Origin: Trachythela sp. YZ-2020
Taxonomy: Eukaryota; Cnidaria; Anthozoa; Malacalcyonacea; Clavulariidae
Reading direction: 5' to 3'
Assembly: GCA_016169945.1 (NCBI GenBank)
Contig: JADLSH010000279.1
Coordinates: 1,736,001-1,800,000 of the forward strand
Length of the DNA stretch: 64,000 nucleotides
Shown here: positions 33,115 through 46,400 of the stretch, one piece after another
Layout: each line of letters begins with the position of its first letter
Numbering within the stretch: the first letter of the stretch is position 1
Notes under the pieces: model-generated
What the model saw: the letters and a program-made list of their open reading frames with translations, nothing else
What the model was told of the DNA's origin: nothing
The model's database searches: none
Program-made: the position numbers and the translations under genes

Positions 33115-33470
33115 TTAACGCTCAACATCCTCCAATGTGACAGCGAGAGAGCACGCTCAACATCGTCCAAGAGGACAGCGAGAGAGCACGCTCAACATCG
33201 TCCAAGAGGACAGCGAGAGCACGCTCAACATCGTCCAAGAGGACAGCGAGAGAGCACGCTCAACATCGTCCAAGAGGACAGCGAGAGAGCACGCTCAACA
33301 TCGTCCAAGAGGACAGCGAGAGAGCACGCTCAACATCGTCCAAGAGGACAGCGAGAGAGCACGCTCAACATCGTCCAAGAGGACAGCGAATAAGAAGAAG
33401 GCACGACATCGTCCAAGAGGACAGCGAATAAGAAGAAGGCACGACATCGTCCAAGACGACAGAGGAAGAA
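33115..33470 (+). repeat. 35-bp minisatellite (cgctcaacatcgtccaagag)
   Basis: About nine or ten units of cgctcaacatcgtccaagag gacagcgagagagca; one shortened to 33 bp, and the last two changed to aataagaagaaggcacgaca. Flanking unique words gtataaatgtgggagcatac occur on both sides (32,952 and 33,521), so the array lies within a larger duplicated unit. Confidence 0.85.
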
Positions 33471-33639
33471 CAAATCAACGTTCACTCACGTTACAGTATA
33501 TATATCATACTCCTTTCTGTTATAAATGTGGGAGCATACCTAATCGATTGCGCATGCTCAGTCACCCAAATATCGTTTAGCCACTGCGCACGTTCAAACA
33601 AGTGAGCAAGGTCCATAAAAACAAGAGGTTAGTCTAAGC

Positions 33640-33734
33640 AAAACGTTAAACCCTTTACTTTTTGACCATTTCCAGCAACATATTCAAAATGCCAATAAGT
33701 GACTGAAAATGGCCAAAAACTAAAGGCTAACCCC
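33640..33734 (+). repeat. Hairpin satellite unit, forward orientation
   Basis: gttaaaccctttactttttg, accatttccagcaacatatt, gactgaaaatggccaaaaac, taaaggctaacccc. A diverged single unit immediately before a LINE 3' fragment. Confidence 0.65.
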
Positions 33735-34104
33735 GAGAACGAGAAGATAACCTCAAATCCTGGGAAACCCAAAATAATTGAAAAAAACAACAAAAAAACA
33801 AACAAAATACTTCTCATTCTGCATCTTATACTTCCAATACTATATTGGGATATAGCGATACATACTATATATTATATTAATATAAAAACCTATATTATAG
33901 TACTTAAAAAGAAAACTTTTAAATGAACTACATATTGTATATACACAGTGGTCATAACTTTATTGTTCGAACATTCCAACATTTTATATAGATTATCTTA
34001 TATATTTTGTTGTTCAGTGCTCTTGCAGCACTTATATACTTTAGCAATGCCTGTAATTACAGTAGGTCATGCCAATAAAGTTTTACAAATAAAATAAAAA
34101 ACCC
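33735..34104 (+). pseudogene. LINE 3' fragment, copy E
   Basis: The last ~100 bp (cagtgctcttgcagcactta, ctttagcaatgcctgtaatt, acagtaggtcatgccaataa) match the ends of copies C and D, closest to D. The upstream part is AT-rich 3' untranslated sequence with atactatattgggatatagc. No coding sequence remains. The 3' junction is aaaaaacccttgacattgtt, the same satellite register as copies B and C. Confidence 0.75.
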
Positions 34105-35240
34105 TTGACATTGTTTCGACGAAAAGTTAAGGTAACCCCTTTACTTTTTGGCCATTTTCGGCCACGTTTTCAAAAACTCAAAAAATGGCCGAAAATGGCT
34201 GAAAAGTAAAGGCTAAACCCTTGACATTTTTTCGACGAAAAGTTAAGGCTAACCCCTTTACTTTTTGGCCATTTTCGGCCACTTTTTCAAAAAATGGCCG
34301 AAAATGGCTAAAAATTTAAAGGCTAAACCCTTGACATTTTTTCGACGAAAAGTTAAAGCTAACCCCTTTACTTTTTTGGCCATTTTCGGCCACTTTTTCA
34401 AAAACTCAGAAAGTGGCCGAAAATGGCTAAAAAGTAAAGGCTAAACCCTTGACATTGTTTCGACGAAAAGTTAAGGCTAACCCCTTTACTTTTTGGCCAT
34501 TTTCGGCCACTTTTTCAAAAACTCAAAAAATGGCCGAAAATGGCTAAACCCTTGACATTGTTTCGACGAAAAGTTAAGGCTAACCCCTTAACTTTTTGGC
34601 CATTTTCGGCTACTTTTTCAAAAACTCAGAAAATGGCCGAAAATGGCCGAAAATAGCTAAAAAGTAAAGGCTAAACCCTTGACATTGTTTCGACGAAAAG
34701 TTAAAGCTAACCCCTTTACTTTTTGGCCATTTTCGGCTACTTTTTCAAAAACTCAAAAAATGGCCGAAAATGGCTAAAAAGTAAAGGCTAAACCCTTGAC
34801 ATTTTTTCGACGAAAAGTTAAGGCTAACCCCTTTACTTTTTGGCCATTTTCGGCCACGTTTTCAAAAACTCAAAAAATGGCCGAAAATGGCTGAAAAGTA
34901 AAGGCTAAACCCTTGACATTGTTTCGACGAAAAGTTAAGGCTAACCCCTTTACTTTTTGGCCATTTTCCGCTACTTTTTCAAAAACTCAAAAAATGGCTA
35001 AAAAGTAAAGGCTAACCCCTTAACATTTTTTCGACGAAAAGTTAAAAGGCTAACCTTTACTTTTTGGCCATTTTCGGCCACTTTTTCAAAAACTCAGAAA
35101 GTGGCCGAAAATGGCTAAAAAGTAAAGGCTAACCCCTTAACATTTTTTCAACGAAAAGTTAAGGCTAACCACTTTACTTTTTGGGCATTTTCGGCTACTT
35201 TTTCAGAAACTCAAAAAATGGCCGAAAATGGCTGCAAAGA
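34105..35240 (+). repeat. Hairpin satellite, forward orientation, main block
   Basis: Some nine to ten units: cccttgacattttttcgacg, aaaagttaaggctaacccct, ttactttttggccattttcg, then caaaaactcaaaaaatggcc. The orientation is opposite to the 27.6-31.2 kb block. Confidence 0.9.
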
Positions 35241-35610
35241 ATTAGGAGACTGAGTCAATGTTCAATCATGACTCAATTTAAATGAGTTATTCCTCCCGTG
35301 AATGTGGGACCATGTCAGATCGGTTGCACATCCTCAGTAGGTTCACGTTCATACGGTCACACGAGCCGTTATTTAAACTGTCGTCAAGCCTTCGTTTATA
35401 TTTAAATGATTAGCCTTTTTCTGTGCTCTCGCTCCAACATCTTGGCATGGTATGCACTGCAGAGGCATGCACATACAGTTGAAGGGATGTATGGAAGGAG
35501 GACACGTAAGAACGGCTTATGGGACCTTATGTTCACCTATACTGAGGATGCGCAACCGATTTGACATGGTCCCACATTAACGAGAGAAAGAATTGTCATT
35601 TATTTTTATT
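35241..35610. repeat. Dispersed repeat between satellite blocks
   Basis: Contains gggaccatgtcagatcggtt, gcatcctcagtag-like words and, in inverted orientation further on, ctgaggatgcgcaaccgatt and catggtcccacattaacgag. The segment is thus an inverted repeat sharing sequence with 31,740-31,990. No gene. Confidence 0.5.
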
Positions 35611-35911
35611 TCAAGGGGTTAGCCTTTACTTTTTGGCCATTTTTGCCACTTTTTTGAGTTTTTGAAAAAGTGGCCAGAAAATTCAGAAATGGTCAAAAAG
35701 TAAAGAGGTTAGCCCTATATTTTTGTCGAAAAAACGTTAAGAGTTTAACCTTTACTTTTTGGCCATTTTTAGCCACTTTTGGTTTTCAAAAAAGTCGCGG
35801 AAAATGGCAAAAAAGTAAAGGGGTTGGCCTTAACTTTTTGTCGAAAAAATAGTTCAGTTATAGTAAACCTGTACTTTTTGACCATTTTTAGCCACTTTTT
35901 GAGCTATCCCC
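35611..35911 (-). repeat. Hairpin satellite, diverged reverse-orientation units
   Basis: ggggttagcctttacttttt, ggccatttttgccactttt, aaaagtggccagaaaattca, and three degenerate repeats. It is cut at its right side by the TTAA-flanked element. Confidence 0.7.
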
Positions 35912-35915
35912 TTAA

Positions 35916-36611
35916 GGTGGTCGTATCCCTTTTAACCTTTTTTTTTCAATTTTAAAGATAATAAAGTGAAAATATCATTTTCTGAAAGGTAAGGTGAAGT
36001 AAAATGACCCACGCAAATTTTTTTTCACAAAGTCACTAATTACACTAATTATCCAATATGGCGGCCGCTAATTAGGCCATAATTGCCTAGCGGCGCAAAC
36101 ATCATATCTCATGAACCAATTACCCAAATCTAATGAATGATATATTTTTGAAAAGCTTAGAACCTGATCTAGTGCAAAATTCTGTAATAAACATTTTAGA
36201 GCCAAAAATGGAATTTTTGCATTATTTGTACTTTTAATTGAGATATTTATGATGCAATTTGTGAATAATTCATCAATAATGAAAAATATTGAAATTTGAA
36301 GAGTGTCAGGCACTAGACAATGGTACAGGCTATAAATGTGCAAAATATCAAGCTTCTATACTAAAAACCTAGAAAATTACAATGTCACAGGTATTGCTGA
36401 CTCCTGTCAAATTACAAATCGGAGAAAATCCAGTGCGAAAGTTTCAGTTTGGTAAATGTACCTTACAGAAGGCTTCAGAATGCTCCTGCTTCATACATTA
36501 CTTTTGTAATTACAAAAGTAATTACAAATTCTAAATCTACAATATTTAAAATACCCAAAATGACACAAATTTTTTTTTGAAAAAATGACCAGAGAAAGGG
36601 ATACGACCACC
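35916..36611. mobile_element. piggyBac-like MITE with TTAA duplication (696 bp)
   Basis: Inverted ends ggtggtcgtatcccttt and aaagggatacgaccacc lie directly between TTAA tetranucleotides, the hallmark of piggyBac-type insertion. The interior holds ccaatatggcggccgctaat, a minus-strand open frame of 91 codons without a recognised domain, and no transposase. Satellite sequence resumes briefly on its right (ttgttggcgacttttggcca). Confidence 0.85.
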
Positions 36612-37362
36612 TTAACTTGTTGGCGACTTTTGGCCAAAATTTGCAAAAATATGGCATTAACTTATCGTCGTTGGTGGATAACTTTATGCATTGACATTTC
36701 TTAAATTAAAGGTGTTTGTTGAGCATAGACGTAGGTGAAAAGCATGGACGAATAAATTTTGACAGTTGTAAAGTCGACCATCTTTTTATCCAGCAATTCG
36801 TACTGAAAACCAGCAATAGCCAAAAGTTGTAAATATGTCTTCAAATTTTTATAGTATATATTTACATTATAAATGAACCTAACTAATTACGAAAAAATAT
36901 TTGTAATCTGAAGGCCTGATTCCACGGCGAAATTATTCGCGAGAAATTGTGGATAGGGATGGCTGATGTGCAGCGATTCTATTCAATTTCCCCACTTTTT
37001 TCGCTTTTCGCAGTGAGTAGAACTAACTTCTAACTTTTTCTAACTTTTTCTCGCGAAGCCTGATTTATGTTTTCTGCGCATGCGTCAATTCATTTCGTGC
37101 GAAATTTTTCGCATTTCGCTGAGAAAGAACACTCGTGGAATCACACCTTTACCTACATTTTCCAAACGACGTTTATGCTAAAATTAACCTATATGTAAAC
37201 TGTACATATTTTTTTGAATGTTTAGAAAAATTTGATATGTTCGTCCTATAAATTAGAATATTTTTAAAAGATTAACTACTATGCTAACCTTCAGAGAAGA
37301 TAAATAGATCCATCCAGGATATATATTCCAACGTGAAATAATTCATTTTATACACCGCTGTT
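36612..37362. other. Intergenic; 3' flank of OTUD6B
   Basis: A satellite remnant at 36,612-36,680, then AT-rich unique sequence with an inverted pair around 36,920-37,145 (gcctgattccacggcgaaat ... tggaatcacacc), probably a decayed foldback element. The terminal exon of OTUD6B ends at 37,363. I saw no AATAAA on the minus strand close to it. Confidence 0.4.
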
Positions 37363-37432
37363 CTACACTTCATCGCCTATTCTGATCACAGAGTTGTAAT
37401 GTTTCCCCAAACCGTATGCATGATGGTGAAAT
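37363..37432 (-). CDS. OTUD6B: OTUD6B exon 10 (stop codon)
   Basis: SFHHHAYGLGKHYNSVIRIG then DEV and TAG. It contains the catalytic histidine of H-Y-N-S-V. Acceptor ttgtttcctag. Confidence 0.9.
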
Positions 37433-40400
37433 CTAGGAAACAACAAAATTATACAGAATATGATCATGTGCATTAAAATCAGTGATTAAAACACGTCTTT
37501 CCTTGAGCATTTATTTTTATTCAACTTCGCCTCAATGGCAGGGAGTCCACAACAGCGTCAGCCAATTACTGTGGCCCCATTGTTAGTTCCTAAGGGTTAG
37601 TATTAGAGGGAGGAAACCGGAGTACCCGGGGAAAACCCTCGAAGCACAGGAGAGAATCTCAACTTACATGAGTTATTTGAGCACACTGCCGATCTCATGC
37701 AAGTACCAACAGTGACCTCGACCTGTTGTGAAACAAGCTCAACTCAGTGGTAAGAGGATGCCATTATTACATATGTCTACATTCTGTTTACTATGATACT
37801 ATATATTGCTTTTAAAAGCTGAATTGAGTTTTTCGCGTTAGCTTTGAAAAAAAAACACGTAGTTTTTAACGGCATTTGAAAATAATGCTGACGTCAGCAA
37901 TATGAATTATTCAAACCTTCTTAACTCGCGAGCGAATAATGGTATCGACTTGAAATTTGTTATGAACACTTGTTATAATGACATACAAAACATGTTAAAC
38001 AGCCATCTTTATAGGTTGCACGTTAAAGATTTCAGAATTTAGTCATGTGATGGTGCAATACCTCTAAGTACTGCACATTTGCACTTGTGAACAATGAAAA
38101 TTGCTCTTGGACAAGTTGTTTGTGTTTTAACGCAAAAATAATCGCCGGATACGGAAGGCCTGAAACGATATATCGAAATTGGCAGTAATCTCTTCCAGTG
38201 GTGGAACATGGAACATGGGTGCACACCCCTCTGCACCCCCCCCCCCTATAAATCCACCACTGATCTCTTCTCATAAATATTCCTGCTTCAAAAATGGCTT
38301 ATCAAAAGACGAAGTGTGCATCGCACATGACAAACAGGACTGTATAATTAATATATCATTAATATATCATTAATAATTTATTGATTAACTTACGATAATA
38401 GTATTTCTTCATTGTTATATTGTTGTCCAATTTCTATTGTTGGTCCAACAGCTTGAAAAATTTTCACAGGTACTTGGAGAGCACTTGAGATGGCTTGAAT
38501 CTAGGTTGATTTAAAAATTACATCAAAGAAAACTTGGGAGATACTATTTGTTTAATGTTTTCACCGATAATTTGTATTTGCACAATAAATGCGTTCGTTT
38601 GTCCCAATAAATTTTTGGTTAAATTATATTTATATATAGCATGACTTAAAATAACGTGAACTTTAAACCAACCTCTAATTGTCCACCCCAGACTACAGTA
38701 TCACAGAGTTCTTGACAATATCGGGAAAATGCCTCTACAAACAGAATATGTTGAGAATCAATGTTGCTCTATATTAAGTTATACAATTTTTGTTTTCTAA
38801 CAAATAACAATTCTTCAAAAAATTCGATCGAAATCGTAAATTTCACATATTTCAAAAATTGTACGGAGCCACCTTAATAGAGATTCGACAGTATTGTCTA
38901 AACAAGACCATACTATGACAAGACGTACCAGGTGAGTAACAGTCACCAGTCTGTTGGTCAATCAGGAAAGGAAGAAAGTCATCCTGATGATCACGCATGT
39001 ATCTCGCTGCCAGTTCTCGCAGACTTGAATATGTGTGCTACATGGTAAGATATTGAAAGACATCGGAAATATTTAAGTTGATCTAGGCATGTTTTTGCTC
39101 TCTACCAGTAGCAGACATTGGGTGGTGGGGGGTGGTAGAGATGCAAACGCCTCCCCGCCAATAATTTCTGAACATTTTTGAATGACAGCCGATTAACTGT
39201 GCAACAAAGCGGTCACAATAATTTTACATCCATGAAAGCCTTGATAGGATTGAGATTTACAGCGAAAATGATTAGATAATGCAGTGTTGGAATTAACCAG
39301 CCTGACATGCAGTGTTGAAATGACCCATCCAAACCCAAAGAAAAACTTTCAGATCAAATATGTAGTATGTAATCATGACAATTTGACAACGGAAATCATA
39401 AAGGGTAAATTGTATCTGGTATATTACTTAGATATACGACTCATGTGCTGTGCGTACCTGAATATTTAGTCTTTGCAGCTGATCAGCGATGGCATTATAC
39501 AGGCTGGATAAAATACAAAAATAAACTAAACAAAAGGGATAAATTACGGGAACTACCAAACCACTGAGTATTTTTACAAAACAAAAAACAATGTTAACTC
39601 CGAAAATGATCATTTTATTATTATTTTCTAACTTTCGACTACGTTTTTGTCATCATCAGGACTATTTATTTTTTATCAGGATTTATAATTTATTCCTGAT
39701 ATTTAAAACATAGTCCAAAGCTAGAGAATATTAATATGTTCATTTTTGGACTTGTTTTGTATTTTGTAAAACCTTAAATAACTCATTAATAATTCATGAG
39801 GAAAATTCAAAAGAAATGAATGTTTAATCAATGTTTGTAAATCGGATACAGGTTTGTCCTGATTTACATAAATTTCAGCTTTGATTTTCTCGGCTTAGAC
39901 AATGTTTATCTTTAAAATTACTTCGCCAATGAACTCATAAGATGGGTCGTTGTTTAAGTTCGATAAAACATTCGCATCCGATCTTTATCTGATATACAAA
40001 CGCTCGCCTTCGACTCGAGTTTCTATATCAGATAAAGATCGACTGCTGATGTTTTATCTATAACTTCTAAAATTCATTAATTATTCATAGGCAAAATACA
40101 AAGGAAACGCATGACCCGTAGCGGATCTATATATTTGATATAGACTTGTTCAAATTTTCTCCTTCAATTTTTACAGCGTAGATAACATCAATCTTCAAAA
40201 TTCCAACGCCAGTGAGTGTACAAAACAAGTCATTTTAGAAGTCATATACAAACCTTACAGTTCGGCCTTTATCAGATCTAAAACACTCGGCTGCGCCTCG
40301 ATGTTTTAAATCTGATAAAGACCTCTTGTGCGGTTTGTATATATTACATAATACTGTATATGCATTTACTTCGACATCAACTGAAAAGTGCAACGATTTG

Positions 40401-43400
40401 CCTCATAGTTCATGTCTTTAACATGCGTTTAAATGTTATGCTGACTCACTCTATACGTACCAATGGCCATCTGGTGCAATCTGTAAGAAAATAACAATGA
40501 ATGAATGTTCTAAGTATATACTAGTAATATTTGTCCTGGGTATTTGTAAAGTATAAAACACAGTAATTAAGTGATGACCAAAATTTAAAACTGTAAGTTG
40601 AAATCAGTATATAATTTAGAAATGATGAAATCACGTTAATTTTACTGATAAATAATCATAAAATTATACGATCAAACATAAATGTATTTCAGATTGGTAC
40701 AATAAGCGGAAGTTAACAGGGAATTAAGATTCGCTTACCGTATATTAATGGTATGTAATTAGTGGGCACAAGACACGAATATATAATTAATCGCCAACGA
40801 GCTGTGCAGACAGTTGCTTTAAGCTTCCCACCCAGATTCTCCCACCCCTTGTCATCAAATGTTTTGTGGCTTGTATTGCATGCTTAGCTCGCCTCAATAT
40901 TACTCGGTTGATGGCGTCAATATCGAAGGCAACAAGATCGACCAGTTGCTATTGTGGATGGAGGAGGTACCATTACATAAAATAATGAAACAAAAAATTT
41001 TGTAGTGTTGTTGGTCTAGCGTTACTTGATAGCGTATTCACCGAGCGGCAACAAGATTGAAAAATCATTGTTATTTTTTGTGTGATTTTTTCCAAATTTT
41101 TTTTGTCATTTTTCCATATTTTAAAGTTTTTTTTTCAGTGATTTTTGGATTTTTTTGGTGATTTTTTGAAAATGTTTAAATCAGTGATTTTCCCCTCGGT
41201 ATTCACAATGTTAAATAGACGCAATTCCTTGTACATTTGCATGACTACGGTACATGTAGTAACTGGTTTGTTTTACAAAAATAGCACGATTCATTATCTG
41301 GAAACCTGTTCAATCCTCACCTCCCTAATAGTCAGTCCCAATTGAGCTAACATTGATTTCAATTTTTCTTGTTCTACATTTCTCGCCGAATGAACATTCT
41401 CAGCTTCAGCTTCTTCGATTCTTTTTTGTCTTTCCTTTTCCTGGACAGCTTTCTTATCCTTTAAAAGGCATATGACACAAATTTTACTATTATAAATAAC
41501 TTTTAGGGGTCGATTACATGGATATTTTCAGCCTGGGCTGAAAATTCAGCCAGGGCTTCTGATAAATTCCTCGTAAAATGGAGTTTTCGAATATCTGAAA
41601 TTTGATCCCGGTTTGAAATTTGATCCCGGTTTGAAATTTCATCCCGGTTTGAGCTATCCGGGATGAAAATCGTCATGTAATCAATCGTTTAAATGGCTAT
41701 ATTTTTGTGTGTTTTTTTGTCAATCTCCAAATGCAACACTACAGTCTCGCACAAGTCAAATCGTGGAAATAATCAACATTTTATATGATTGAAATAGGCT
41801 GACCCCCGCGGAATTGGACTCCCCGCGTAATATGGACCCCCACGGTCCATATCCGCTAACGGATATGTACCCCCTTCCGCGGAAATGGACACCCTATGAA
41901 ATCAGATATATTTTGTCCTGAATATGAAGTCTGAATAATCGGCTAATTAGCCATTCGGCTAAACACTACTTGTACGATATAAAAGTAAACAATTGACGTT
42001 TCGATTTCGAATGGAATCAAACATTTACGGAAAGTTTACACAACTTTTATTAACAAGAGCACACGATAAATGTCTCAACGTTATTTCTACCACGGTTAGT
42101 TCTACTTAAGTTTCAAGCGTTTTACGCTAGGAGTTGGTGGCTTACATTCTTTGCAGAGCCACTCGCCTTCAGGTTCGCTCTTAATATCTTCACAAATCAT
42201 GTGTGTTACTGAATTGATGGTGGTCCAAATCCGCGAGAGGGGTCCAAATCCGCGAGAGGGGTCCAAATCTGCTAGCGGATAGACCCAATAGGTCCATATC
42301 CGTCAGCGGATTTGGATATACTCAGTCCAGGCTTTTTATACTCAGTCCAGGCTGAAACTTGGCATGCAATTGCAAAAACATTTTAGCTTTTTATATCTCT
42401 TTTCATTTTCAAGATATTCAATATTGAGGTTGGTTCGAAATGTAAGCAACACAAGTTTCTACGTCACATTGCATATTGAGGAGTTTCTGAATGACCAACA
42501 ATAATTTGTGAGATTTTTATGCCTTAAAATTTTGTTCGTTGCATAGCATCTTGGAAAATCGTGAATTCACCCTATTCCTATTCATTATGCGAAAACGAAA
42601 ACTCATTATGCAATGTGACATAGAAAGTTGTATGTGTAATTTGCATATAGACCAATATCTCGAGACACATATTTTGGCCAATAAGCTGCAGACTGCTTTG
42701 AGGACCTGGCGCTATAGAATCCAAGGACATTATTTCTTAGACTTATTAACTAAGATTGCTTTAAAGCATTCAATAATTGGTTTTCTGGACAGAATTTGGC
42801 CTCACAAGCCATAACATTTTTTTAGATTTATTACCCGTCTTTTCTGAGCCTTGGTGACCTTCTTCTGTTCAGGTGGGCTTATTTCTAAAATGTTTAACTG
42901 AGGTAGTAATTCTGAACCAGCATCCTTATCTACCTAAAAAACAAAAAAACCCAATCATATTGAGTAATGACTTAACCCAATACTGTACTCCCCCCTCCCC
43001 CTCCGAACAGGACAAATTTCCTCTGTACAGGGGGGGGGCAGATCTTGTCCTAACATTTATAATAACCCAATGCTCTGTTTGGTCAGACCAGGGCTAGGCT
43101 ACCACAAAAATTTGCAAGATGCAGGGCTTGAAATACAGTAGCAGCCAGCCAATGGTCATATGCAGGCCATATTTGAGAAATGGCAGATGAAAACAATTTT
43201 GAATTGCCAGGTCAAAAATAGAACAGGCCAGAAGCGTAGCCACTGGGACTGGGGGGGATGACCCCCCCCCCACTCTCCTCCAGGACCACCTTCAAGATAC
43301 GTTTAAATCCGATGAGAAATGTTGGGGGGGGGGGGACGTGTGCACAACATTTTACCATCGCTGGCAAATTTGATTGCATTTCCGGCATTCTAAGAACCCT

Positions 43401-46400
43401 CAGATATCACAATTTTGTGCTCCAGATCCCCTAGTAAGCTCACGCCTTCGGCGATATGGCTAGCCGCTCCGTCCTCCACCAAAAAAGACGATTTTCTTGA
43501 CGACATAAAAATTGCCCCCCCCACTTCTGTCTTGCTGGGTATGCCACTGAGAACAGGAGATGAAATTCTGCAGATTATTTCATTTCATTTGTTTACCACA
43601 TCCTAATGTACTCCATATTCTGTGTTAAATATACTAGCTAGCATAATGAGATAGTGTCTAAATACTCTCAGAGTGTTAATAGTCAAAGAGTACAGTTTAG
43701 CAAGGCAAATACATAAATGACTGAAATGCATGAAGAAAATTATCATTAATTTCTTTCATTGCCGAGTGCGAGTATTTTGGCAGTTAAAAAATAGAAATCA
43801 AATTGCAGGCCATCATCTTTTTGACCTGCCAAAAAGAAAATCGTTTGTCTGGCCACTATTAGCCTGGGTGGCAGGCGTTCTATTGTGGGGGGGAGGGAGA
43901 TTTGTTTAGAGCGCGCTTTTTTTGAGAGCGCGCGCTAGGTGAGAAGTTAGGGAGGGGAACTAAAAATCTAAACTTAAAAAAAGCGCACGCTCTAAACAAA
44001 ACTCCCTCCTGGACAATAGAACGCCTGCCACACAGGCAAGGCCACTATATTCTATTGCAAGCCCTGATACAGTATGACTTTCTCTGATGTAATGTACTGT
44101 TCCAGAATCTTGTGGAATTCCTATACTCACCTCTTTGCAGTTTTGAGCACTTTCATTATTTTCTTTGTTATGTTTCTCATCAAATTTGGCCTCAAGCAAA
44201 GCAATTTCGGCAGTAATTTCTTTTTTTCTCTTTTTATCACCTTTTGGTATGCTACGTTTTAATGCTTGTATTTTTGCTGGAAGGGAAATAAATTAATCTA
44301 TTGTAATTAATGTGCTTAATGTATTGTTGCATAATTATGAGTGTATCTTAAAAGGTTCATGCATATTAAATAACTCACTAAAACTGGATGCTACCAGTGG
44401 GCTTGCAGCAACCCTTATTAGACCTCGCTGCATATTTCATGAACTAATGCATGGTTGTTGCCAGCTCACGACGCTGATCGAAAAATCACAAAAAAATATA
44501 CTCCCTCATTTTATTTGCAACAAATTGGCCAACCTGTTTCCCAGTGTTTCACCTCTACCACGCCCCCTTAACTGCTGCTCCGGCGAAACCCTGTTACTGT
44601 CTGGTCATGTGACATCCCAGATCTTGGGATGTAGAATAATTTGTCGTTAGGGTGGGTACGTGGGGCAGAGTTATGAGAGTGCATATTAATTAACTTGTTT
44701 GATTTACTTTCATATTTTCGAATCTTTTTCATTTATTAATGACCCAAAGTCAAACTATATGCAAAATTGAGTTTGTAAAAATAACTCAAGCTTTATGTGT
44801 GAAATTTTTACAGCAACATATTTATAATATTTATGGTTCACGAAATTGATACACTCGTTGTCGTGTTTGTATCGATCTAACAATATGTTATTGTATTGTA
44901 TTAAATATATATTTAAACTGTGTTAAATGATAGTGGTTCGTTTACATCCTGTAACAGATATTAATATCCTCTTTGAAGTACGAATCTTATAATTGTATTG
45001 TTTACATAATGACTTATCAGGATAATTGTCAACAGTAAATGAATTTTAGCACGAGAAGAGTAAAATTGTTTAAAATGAACTCAGAACAATTTTGCCAGAG
45101 AAATTCTATAATTAGACAAACAGTTTCATTACCATATATGGGATAATTGTTTTGTTTATCAATGCAATGACAACAGACTGGTCGCCTAATCCTATGGAGT
45201 ATAGTAGACGACTTTGACCCCAGACATTACCAGGGTCTCTCCACAGCAGGGGGGGTGTGCGAAGGCGAGACCCTGGGAAACAGGTTGCAAATTGGCATGT
45301 CTGTTCACATGGAATGCACCTGCACCCTGGTGCAACCATGCAAGTTGTGTGAAGTGTATGGCAGTGATGTAGATAAGAAATGGAGTAGCTGGGTAATCTG
45401 AAATCTAGATGGGCCCAGGGGCGGATCCAGGGGTAGTCAACCCGGTCACGCGACTAGGGTAAAAAATTGCGAAGTTAATTAATTCGAATTCAAATCGCGG
45501 TCCAGTTATCAAATTAGTTCAGTGGCGTCAGCATATTTAAGTTTGTAGTCCAGTAATTACATTGCGTTCAGCGGTAAAGGTTTACGTTCTGTAAAGCAAT
45601 ATGATGATCAGTCAAAACAGCGGTCTTCCGCTTGAATCTTGACCGACTTGGTGGCAAATCTGGTCATTTGATTGGTTAGCAGCGATGTTGACCACTTTCC
45701 GGGGAGTTCTGACCGGGCAACTCATCAGGGGCACAAATATAAGCTCTGCCATTGGCCAATCTTAAAAAATATCTGAGTTCTCATTGGCTGCATAATTTTG
45801 ACCGATCAGAGCGAGTCAGCCTGGTCAGCCTGAATATATTTATAGAACTATATTCGAAGGCCTTTCTGATCGGCGATATCTTCAAGATATTGAAGTTGAT
45901 CTAAAGAAGCGAATAGACGCTTCACCGAAGAGTTCTGTTGAAGAGCTAGTGAGCGCCATCAACAACACAAGCTTTTGCCTTGGGAGAAATTTTGGTGCCG
46001 CATCATACATCCCGAAGTACGTTCGAGATCGAAAGAGCAACTGTTGTACGGCCCTAAGGTAAATATATTATATGTTGACTAAATTTGACTCCTATACATT
46101 ATTAATACATTCTCCTATACTGTTTATTTGTGCGCAAAGTATTGACCCGCGTAGGTGATGAGGTGAACTGCTTTACATAATATTGCGGTCAAGACTTAGA
46201 CTCGACGCTTTATAATAATATACTTTATAGATAAGATTTACAGCGAACCAAGTTTAATACCCAGGCGAATCGGAAGTTTGTTTATGCTTTTTGTGGACTA
46301 ATATTAGTTTAATATTATCTATATCTACAGTATACTGGATTTATATAATGTATATGGAGCAATATACAAAGGCAATACCACATGGCATAGCTTGGTGTAA

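Noticed and set aside
32947..33580. Repetitive open frames (REHAQHRPRGQ type) across the 35-bp minisatellite
   Set aside because: The same repeat is open in several frames at once; composition follows the unit and not a protein family.
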